16,625 nucleotides of DNA from Desulfotignum sp. (GTDB lineage Bacteria; Desulfobacterota; Desulfobacteria; Desulfobacterales; Desulfobacteraceae): NCBI GenBank assembly GCA_011390695.1, contig JAABRW010000473.1, positions 1 through 16,625 on the forward strand, in the 5' to 3' direction. Made by a program: the position numbers and the translations under genes. Numbering within the stretch: position 1 is the stretch's first letter; each line of letters begins with the position of its first letter. The notes under the pieces are model-generated. The model had not been told where the DNA came from and made no database searches. It saw only the letters and a program-made list of their open reading frames with translations. Positions 1 through 5,077 of this stretch are shown piece after piece.

Positions 1-1379
1 CGGGACAGCACTGCTTTCAACGCCAGGACAATCCTGGACAATTCTCCGCCGGAGGCAATTTTGGCCAGGGGCCGGGGCGCCTCCCCCGGATTCGGGCTGA
101 GCATGAAACACACTTTGTCCATTCCTGCGGCAGAAATTTTGTTTCCGTCCAAAGTGCAGATATCCTGGTCCCGGTCTGAAGATTCATGGGAAATATCCAC
201 CTGAAATCTGGCTTTGCCCATTTCCAGGGCAGCCAGCTCGGCGCAGGCAAGTTCTGCAAGCCGGGTGCCTGCCTGTTTGCGTTTTTTGGAAAGGTCCAGA
301 GCTTTTTGCCGGATCTGGTTTTCCAGCGCTTTTTTCTGTTCTGTCAGTTCTTTGATCTGCCGGTCCATGCCCAGGGTCTGGTCCAGCTGCTGCTGCAGAG
401 ATTCATATGTTTCAAAAAGGACCTCGAGGCTTCCCCCGTATTTGCGCTTGAGCCGGGAGATAAGATCCAGGCGAAGGTCCACTGCATCCAGGGATTCCGG
501 GTCCAGATCGATTTCCAGAGAATAGTCCCGCAGGCTGTCCACCACATCCTGCAGATCCAGGATGATGGCATTGAGGCGGTCCGCTGTCCGGGCAAGGGTC
601 TGGTCGGCAGATCCGAATCTGTGGATACCTGCGGCAAGAGAAGACAGCTGTTCAATAACAGCACCTTCCTTGTCATATACGGCGTGGACCGTACCATTTA
701 CAGCCTCAAAAATTTTGGCGGCATTGGAAAGCTTTTCCTTTTGTTTTTCCAGCACCAGATCCTCTTCCGGCTGGATGGCCGCTGCCTGGATTTCATCCAC
801 CTGGAACTGGACCAGTTCCTTCTGGGCTTCCTGCCGGATCTTTTCTTCTTCCAGGTTCTGGATACGGGTGTTCAAAGGCATAATGGTTTTGTACAGGTCG
901 GCCACTTCCCGGCGCAAGGCCATGGTGCTGGCAAATTCATCCAGAATATCCAGGTGGTTTTCTTCCCGTAAAAGTCCCTGGTGGGCGTGCTGGCTGGAGA
1001 TGCCGGCCAGGTTCCGGGTCAGCTGCTTCAGAAACTCCAGGGTGGACTGCCGGGAATTGATAAATACACGGCTTTTGCCGGACCGGGTGATCAGCCGCCG
1101 GATGATGAGGGTGTCATCTGTTTCCATGCCCTGGGCTGCCAGCAGCTGTGCCGGCTCAGAATCAGGGGTGATATCAAAACAGGCTTCCAGTTCCGCGGTT
1201 TCTTCTCCGGTGCGTACCAGGTCGGCAGAGGCCCGGGATCCCAGCAGCAGGTTGACCGCCTGGATGATAATGGATTTGCCTGCACCGGTTTCTCCGGTGA
1301 GAACGGACAGGCCCTGCTGAAAACAGATACGGATGTCTTCAATAATGGCGAATTTTTTTATGGCCAGTTCGCTGAGCAT
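1..1379 (-). CDS. recN: DNA repair protein RecN, partial (C-terminus beyond window)
   Basis: RecN is an SMC-like ATPase recruited to DNA double-strand breaks for recombinational repair. The reading frame is open from an ATG at 1379 to the window edge, about 459 codons. The N-terminus has the typical RecN opening (MLSELAIKKFAIIEDI) and a Walker A motif GETGAGKS at residues 29-36. The middle is long, charged and helical, consistent with the coiled-coil arms. Near the window edge is the ABC signature ASGGELSR. Family members are about 550 residues, so roughly 100 residues, including Walker B, lie outside the window. The start is supported by an AAGGAG ribosome site just upstream. That start lies inside the end of the upstream Gate-domain gene (41-base overlap), which implies translational coupling. 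The identification is strong; nothing suggests damage. Confidence 0.95.
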   Translation of the reverse strand, partial: MLSELAIKKFAIIEDIRICFQQGLSVLTGETGAGKSIIIQAVNLLLGSRASADLVRTGEETAELEACFDITPDSEPAQLLAAQGMETDDTLIIRRLITRSGKSRVFINSRQSTLEFLKQLTRNLAGISSQHAHQGLLREENHLDILDEFASTMALRREVADLYKTIMPLNTRIQNLEEEKIRQEAQKELVQFQVDEIQAAAIQPEEDLVLEKQKEKLSNAAKIFEAVNGTVHAVYDKEGAVIEQLSSLAAGIHRFGSADQTLARTADRLNAIILDLQDVVDSLRDYSLEIDLDPESLDAVDLRLDLISRLKRKYGGSLEVLFETYESLQQQLDQTLGMDRQIKELTEQKKALENQIRQKALDLSKKRKQAGTRLAELACAELAALEMGKARFQVDISHESSDRDQDICTLDGNKISAAGMDKVCFMLSPNPGEAPRPLAKIASGGELSRIVLALKAVLS

Positions 1380-2325
1380 ACAGTCTCCTTAGGGCCGAAA
1401 ACACCGAAAATGTGTAGGTGACGAAGACGGCGGCCACCAGTCTGGGGATCCAGAGCCAGAAAGGGGGTATCCCCAGGGGAAGAAACAGCACCGGGTCTTC
1501 GATCATGGCATGGTTGATGCCTATGGACAGATGCAGCCTGGTCAATGCCTCCTTGTCATAGGTATGGGTCCGGGTTTCCTCTACAATCACAGCGGACCCG
1601 TATGCCAGTCCGAAAACAGCTGCCGTCATCCAGAGCATGCCGCAGGATTTGTCCAGGCCCATAAAGGTCAGCACCGGGCGCAGGGGCCGTATGATAAAGT
1701 CAATGATGTGAAATATCCTGGCCAGTTCCAGCATCATCATCAACGGCATGATAATGAAAAAAATCTGGGCGGTCAGCCTGAGGGTATCCATGGCCCAGCC
1801 GGCCAGCCAGGCGGTAAATGCCTGGTCAGTGCCCGGCAGGGCGCTGCCAGAAAGGGCTGCAGAGGTTTCCGGGGTGGTGCCCGTAAGTTTTGCACAGAAA
1901 AAGGTCACCACAAAGGCGGCCACCAGGCGGAAAGCTGCGGCAAAAAACGGGTTGATGCCGGACCGTCCCTGGACCACGCTCTCCTGGATCAGGTTGTGGC
2001 AGATAAGGGTGAACACCGCCAGCAGAATCATGTGGTCCATGGAAAAGGGCATAACGGAAAGGGCTGCCACCGTGCCGTAAATACCGGTAAAAATACCGGC
2101 AATGATCACCAGAGCGGCAGATGGCGGAAGGCCCATCCAGCCCATCACCGGGGTCAGTAAAAAATCAAGTTTGTAGACCAGGCCGAAATACACCAGCAGA
2201 CCGGTGACAAACGACACCGGTATAATGATTTTCAACAGCCAGATAAATCCGGACCAGCCTTTTTTCAGGCCGGTCTGCATTCCTGAACCCAGTTGCGGGA
2301 TCAGGTTATTTTTGTTTTGTGTCAT
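1339..2325 (-). CDS. Gate-domain (nucleoside recognition) membrane protein
   Basis: An integral membrane protein of 328 residues with roughly eight hydrophobic segments and two similar halves. Each half has a Gate-like block of hydrophobic helices ending in a His/Ile/Glu-rich turn (CHNLIQES in the first half, NHAMIEDP in the second). This matches the nucleoside recognition/Gate superfamily (Pfam Gate), which includes parts of nucleoside transporters, FeoB and spore maturation proteins. The substrate cannot be told from sequence. I chose the ATG at 2325 rather than the longer open frame up to 2481, because the extra 52 residues are not membrane-like and lie in another frame over the small upstream gene. 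There is no good ribosome site. The start overlaps the end of the upstream gene by 20 bases and the 3' end overlaps recN by 41 bases, so coupled translation is likely. Confidence 0.8.
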   Translation of the reverse strand: MTQNKNNLIPQLGSGMQTGLKKGWSGFIWLLKIIIPVSFVTGLLVYFGLVYKLDFLLTPVMGWMGLPPSAALVIIAGIFTGIYGTVAALSVMPFSMDHMILLAVFTLICHNLIQESVVQGRSGINPFFAAAFRLVAAFVVTFFCAKLTGTTPETSAALSGSALPGTDQAFTAWLAGWAMDTLRLTAQIFFIIMPLMMMLELARIFHIIDFIIRPLRPVLTFMGLDKSCGMLWMTAAVFGLAYGSAVIVEETRTHTYDKEALTRLHLSIGINHAMIEDPVLFLPLGIPPFWLWIPRLVAAVFVTYTFSVFSALRRLYAQRTGHKKIRHY

Positions 2326-2497
2326 GGGCGGAACTATCTTGCTGCACATGCTTTTTAACGGTTTCATCCACCGTGGCATACACATCTTTGAAGGCTTCAT
2401 GCACATTGGAAGGGGACAACCGTCCCATCTCAATAAACTTGACGATGATTTCCTTGGCAGAGCGCAGTATCTGTTCATCAATTGATTTCATATGCAT
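2306..2497 (-). CDS. Small helical protein, MucR/Ros N-terminus-like, function unknown
   Basis: About 61-63 residues, starting at the ATG at 2497 or at the in-frame ATG at 2491 (MKSIDEQILRSAKEIIVKF). The body is a compact amphipathic helical region of about 45 residues followed by a polar tail. It resembles the N-terminal helical part of Ros/MucR regulators (ILxLTAxIVxxYVxxNxVxxxELPxLIxxVHxxL pattern) but has no zinc finger, so it is unlikely to bind DNA alone in the MucR manner. This resemblance is from memory of the family and is not proven. It precedes and overlaps the Gate-domain gene by 20 bases. No Shine-Dalgarno sequence is visible. A promoter-like pair ends about eight bases before the ATG at 2491, which would make the mRNA leaderless. 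An in-frame TTG at 2527 has no ribosome site and is less likely. Confidence 0.65.
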   Translation of the reverse strand: MHMKSIDEQILRSAKEIIVKFIEMGRLSPSNVHEAFKDVYATVDETVKKHVQQDSSAHDTKQK

Positions 2498-2498
2498 G

Positions 2499-2527
2499 TG
2501 TTTACCAGATGCCTGCCGCAAGGTCAA
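2499..2527 (-). promoter_or_regulatory. Candidate sigma70 promoter for the MucR-like/Gate/recN cluster
   Basis: Read on the minus strand, TTGACC (2522-2527) and TAAACA (2499-2504) are separated by 17 bases. Transcription would start close to 2491, at or next to the ATG of the small gene. The -35 is good and the -10 is fair. This is inferred from sequence only. Confidence 0.4.
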
Positions 2528-2537
2528 GATTTTGCTG

Positions 2538-2565
2538 TTGCCATGACCGATAAAATGCGTATAAT
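2538..2565 (+). promoter_or_regulatory. Candidate sigma70 promoter for the TraB-family gene
   Basis: TTGCCA (2538-2543) and a perfect TATAAT (2560-2565) are separated by 16 bases. The expected start near 2572 gives a leader of about 67 bases before the TraB-family start at 2639. It lies back to back with the minus-strand promoter, the two -35 boxes being only 10 bases apart. Confidence 0.55.
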
Positions 2566-2572
2566 CAGTGCT

Positions 2573-2604
2573 TGACCCATCAGGATGGGGTCAGGCGTGA
2601 CCCC
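2573..2604 (+). repeat. Overlapping inverted repeats forming alternative hairpins in the TraB-family leader
   Basis: Three alternating copies of a TGACCC-type element occur: TGACCC at 2573-2578, GGGTCA at 2588-2593 and TGACCC at 2598-2603. The second and third form a perfect 7-bp stem with a 4-base loop (2587-2604). The first and second form another stem, extended by CAT/ATG with one bulged G. The two stems use the same middle strand, so only one can form at a time. There is no U-tract after either. It could be an RNA switch, a regulator site, or a remnant of a REP-like element. Confidence 0.6.
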
Positions 2605-2638
2605 GTTGGACATAGACAGGCAGAAAGGCTTGGCATAA

Positions 2639-3826
2639 ATGGAAAAGGCAGTGGAAGAAAACGACGATCACATGGTCCATCGTCTCTGTCACGGAGACAA
2701 GACCATCATACTTATCGGCACGGCCCATGTCTCCCGGAGCAGTGCACAGCTTGTTGAAGAAACCATTCTGGCCCAAAATCCGGATACTGTATGTGTGGAG
2801 CTTTGCCAGACCCGTCTGGCTGCCCTCAAAGATGCAGACCGGTGGCGGAATATGGATATTGTCAAGGTTATCAAGGGAAAAAAGGCCCTGATTCTGTTCA
2901 TGAACCTGCTTCTGGCATCTTTCCAGAAAAAGATTGCCGACCGGTTCGATATCAAACCAGGCCAGGAAATGCTCAATGCCATTGCTGCGGCGGAAAAAAT
3001 CGAAGCTTTCATTGTGCCTGCGGACAGAGATATCCAGATTACCCTGTCCCGGGTATGGCGGGGCATGGGGTTATGGGCCAAAATCAAATTGTTTGCCTCC
3101 ATTGTGTTTTCCTTTGGCAGTGCTGATGATATCCAGGAATCAGATATCGAAAAAATGAAGCAGGAAGATATCCTTCAGACCCTGCTGGCTGATGTGAAAC
3201 AGGCCCATCCCATCATTGAACAGGTGCTGATCGATGAACGGGACCGGTATCTGGCCGAAAAGATCGGCAGTGCTGCCGGCAGCCGCATTGTTGCGGTGGT
3301 GGGGGCGGCCCATGTACCGGGCATCAAAAAATATCTTGCAGAAGATGCTGACACGGATTTTGAAGAACTGACCCGGATACCGCCGGCCGGATCCCTGGGC
3401 AGGATTCTCAAGTGGCTGATCCCCGGGCTTATCCTGGTGTTGTTTGCTGCCGGCTTTGCCATGGAAGGCAAAGATGCGGGCACGGACATGATCTGGATCT
3501 GGGTGGCGGCCAATGGGATTTTTGCCGGCCTGGGGGCAGCCCTGGCCCTGGCCCATCCCTATACCATCATCTCTTCCATTCTTGCGGCACCTTTGACCTC
3601 CCTGAATCCCATGATCGCAGCAGGCTGGGTGGCCGGCCTGGTGGAGACATTTTCGCGAAAACCCAAAGTCCGGGATCTGGAAGCCATTCCCAAAGATATT
3701 GTTTCCATCAAAGGCTTCTGGCGCAACAATGTCACCCGGATTCTGCTGGTGGTGATTTTCACCAACCTGGGGTCGTCCATCGGCACCATGACTGCGGTTC
3801 CTTTGATGCTCAAGCTTTTGGGATGA
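2639..3826 (+). CDS. TraB/PrgY family membrane protein
   Basis: A 395-residue member of the TraB/PrgY (pheromone shutdown) family, related in fold to the Tiki/GumN/EreA-type putative metalloproteases. The soluble N-terminal domain carries IGTAHVS at residues 26-32, a conserved Glu in CVEL near residue 54, an arginine-rich IVPADRDIQ block near 125-133, an ER pair near 200-201, and VVGAAHVPG at 220-228. The two GxxH motifs and the Glu are the expected active-site set. The C-terminal third has about four membrane segments (around 257-275, 283-310, 315-340 and 368-393). The substrate is unknown in bacteria outside the enterococcal pheromone case. The start at 2639 has only a weak purine-rich stretch (AGAAAGG) upstream; an ATG at residue 12 is an alternative. 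It is divergent from the Gate/recN cluster and convergent with purN. Confidence 0.85.
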   Translation: MEKAVEENDDHMVHRLCHGDKTIILIGTAHVSRSSAQLVEETILAQNPDTVCVELCQTRLAALKDADRWRNMDIVKVIKGKKALILFMNLLLASFQKKIADRFDIKPGQEMLNAIAAAEKIEAFIVPADRDIQITLSRVWRGMGLWAKIKLFASIVFSFGSADDIQESDIEKMKQEDILQTLLADVKQAHPIIEQVLIDERDRYLAEKIGSAAGSRIVAVVGAAHVPGIKKYLAEDADTDFEELTRIPPAGSLGRILKWLIPGLILVLFAAGFAMEGKDAGTDMIWIWVAANGIFAGLGAALALAHPYTIISSILAAPLTSLNPMIAAGWVAGLVETFSRKPKVRDLEAIPKDIVSIKGFWRNNVTRILLVVIFTNLGSSIGTMTAVPLMLKLLG

Positions 3827-3832
3827 ACCGAA

Positions 3833-3855
3833 TGTGATATCGGAATGCCATCACA
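3833..3855. repeat. Inverted repeat between convergent TraB-family and purN genes
   Basis: TGTGAT (3833-3838) and ATCACA (3850-3855) form a perfect 6-bp stem with an 11-base loop, seven bases after the TraB-family stop. No U-tract follows on either strand, so terminator function is doubtful. A second GC-rich dyad (GGGCC/GGCCC) lies near 3878-3890. Either could help transcript ends in this 93-base convergent gap. Confidence 0.3.
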
Positions 3856-3919
3856 GGCGCTGAAATTATTGTGGAGGGGCCCAGGCCCTGAAAGTGAGAA
3901 AATTATCCCTATGCTGAGA

Positions 3920-4639
3920 TTATTTAAATAGACCATCGGCAAATTTCTGGATACAGGCCGGATAGAGTTCCCATTCTTTTTCCAGGCCCTTGCGCTTGAC
4001 ATCATCCAGGGTGTCGGTGTCAGCGATTTCAAAGGCTTTCTGGCCGATGATGGGACCGGTGTCCTCTCCGTAATCGATGAAATGCACGGTGCATCCGCCC
4101 ACCTTGCATCCGTAACGGAAGGTGTCCCCGTACCCGTCCGTGCCCGGAAAGGCCGGCAGTAGGGCCGGGTGAATATTCATGATCCGGTATTTTCCCGGCA
4201 CGGTGTTGATGCGGTCGATGAAATACGGGGTGAACACCCGCATGAAACCGGCCAGGACCAGAAGATCCATGTCATAGGGCAGAATTTTGTCCAGCAGCTG
4301 TTTTTCCGCAATGGCCCGGGACTTGAGAAAAAAGACGGCGTTTTCATCGGCCGGGTCAACCAGGTTCTGTTTTTCCATAACTTCCGCCAGGTTAAAATCT
4401 TTTGGCAAATCATCATCGGCAATGCCTGATCTGCAGGAGCGGATGATGCGGGCATAATCCACCACAAAGGTGTCAATGCCCGCAGTTTGTGCCCGTTCCA
4501 GCCCTTTGACATTTGGAGTATCTGATCCGGTGAATACGATATCTCCGGTGATGCGGTTGTCTTTGCATGCATCGATGATGGCCTGGAGATTGGTGCCGCC
4601 CCCGGAAATGAGGGTGCCGATGTTGATGTGTGCCGCCAT
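3920..4639 (-). CDS. purN: Phosphoribosylglycinamide formyltransferase (GAR transformylase)
   Basis: PurN transfers a formyl group from 10-formyltetrahydrofolate to glycinamide ribonucleotide, the third step of purine synthesis in the cytosol. The protein has 239 residues. It shows the phosphate-binding loop ISGGGTNLQAI (11-21), the catalytic Asn155 and His157 in MNIHPALLPAFPG, and the catalytic Asp193 in HFIDYGEDTGPII. It is longer than the E. coli enzyme (212 residues) because of about 35 extra residues around 62-110, between the GIDTF strand and LLVLAGF. All active-site residues are intact, so it should work. The start at 4639 is fixed by a strong GAGGAGG ribosome site. It lies downstream of the cysteine-rich gene, with a 121-base gap that contains direct repeats and a dyad. 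No other purine gene is nearby. Confidence 0.93.
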   Translation of the reverse strand: MAAHINIGTLISGGGTNLQAIIDACKDNRITGDIVFTGSDTPNVKGLERAQTAGIDTFVVDYARIIRSCRSGIADDDLPKDFNLAEVMEKQNLVDPADENAVFFLKSRAIAEKQLLDKILPYDMDLLVLAGFMRVFTPYFIDRINTVPGKYRIMNIHPALLPAFPGTDGYGDTFRYGCKVGGCTVHFIDYGEDTGPIIGQKAFEIADTDTLDDVKRKGLEKEWELYPACIQKFADGLFK

Positions 4640-4669
4640 GTTCTGGTCCTCCTCGTGAATAACCGTTTT

Positions 4670-4720
4670 AGGTGCAGGGCTCTATGCCGGTCTGCCACAA
4701 AGGTGCAGGGTATTTTACCC
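4670..4720. promoter_or_regulatory. Direct repeats and dyad upstream of purN
   Basis: AGGTGCAGGG occurs twice (4670-4679 and 4701-4710), 31 bases apart, close to three helical turns. The second copy runs into a dyad GGGTA-TTT-TACCC at 4708-4720. All lie in the leader or promoter region of purN. The layout suggests a regulator or RNA-structure site, but no known motif was recognised and no convincing -35/-10 pair was seen. Confidence 0.35.
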
Positions 4721-4760
4721 CATTTTTGCCAAAGAGGGTATCGGTTTTTTCCGGATCGGG

Positions 4761-4994
4761 CTACTGGTTGCCATAGCCGTTCTGGTCGCCGCAATCCGGG
4801 CAGGTCCAGGTGATGCCATTGCAGGTCAGGCCCCAGGCATTTTCATGCATACAGGTCTGGCACATGGAAAATCCGCATCGGCAGTGCCAGCAGAACATGA
4901 AAATCTGTCTGCAGCAATGGCACTGGCGCCGGCTTTTTGCGATGCGTTTTTCCCGGCGTTTCTGCTGCCGGAGGGTATGTTTTTCGTCCACCAT
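4761..4994 (-). CDS. Small cysteine-rich zinc-ribbon-like protein, unknown function
   Basis: 77 residues with 11 cysteines, at positions 25, 27, 28, 35, 38, 40, 45, 48, 58, 65 and 68. The first 24 residues are strongly basic (QQKRREKRIAKSRR). The cysteines form several CxxC pairs (35/38, 45/48, 65/68), ending in WTCPDCGD, a typical zinc-ribbon knuckle. With several aromatics among the cysteines, it probably binds two or more zinc ions and, given the basic arm, might contact nucleic acid; both are inference. I do not recognise a named family. The start at 4994 has an AAGGAG site about 12 bases upstream. It is divergent from polA (83 bases between starts) with purN downstream. A TATATAT block at 5028-5034 lies between the two genes, but no good -35 was found for either direction. 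Confidence 0.75.
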   Translation of the reverse strand: MVDEKHTLRQQKRREKRIAKSRRQCHCCRQIFMFCWHCRCGFSMCQTCMHENAWGLTCNGITWTCPDCGDQNGYGNQ

Positions 4995-5077
4995 ATAAAT
5001 CTGCTTCTCCTTTTTACCAAAAGATAGTATATATGCCCTGAATTACAAAAAACTGCAATATCCAAAAGGCAGGCAAG

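Noticed and set aside
186..971. A 261-codon open frame on the plus strand
   Set aside because: It lies antisense to recN, whose minus-strand frame gives clear RecN motifs. Its own translation has no recognisable domain and a biased composition typical of a shadow frame.
2326..2481. N-terminal extension of the Gate-domain protein by 52 residues
   Set aside because: The extension is in another frame over the small MucR-like gene, is not hydrophobic and has no ribosome site; the protein sense begins at the ATG at 2325.
4995..5077. Promoters in the polA/cysteine-rich gene divergent region
   Set aside because: A TATATAT block could be a -10 for either direction, but the -35 regions at correct spacing are poor (TTCTCC for plus; TTGCAG at 19 bases for minus), so no promoter is listed.
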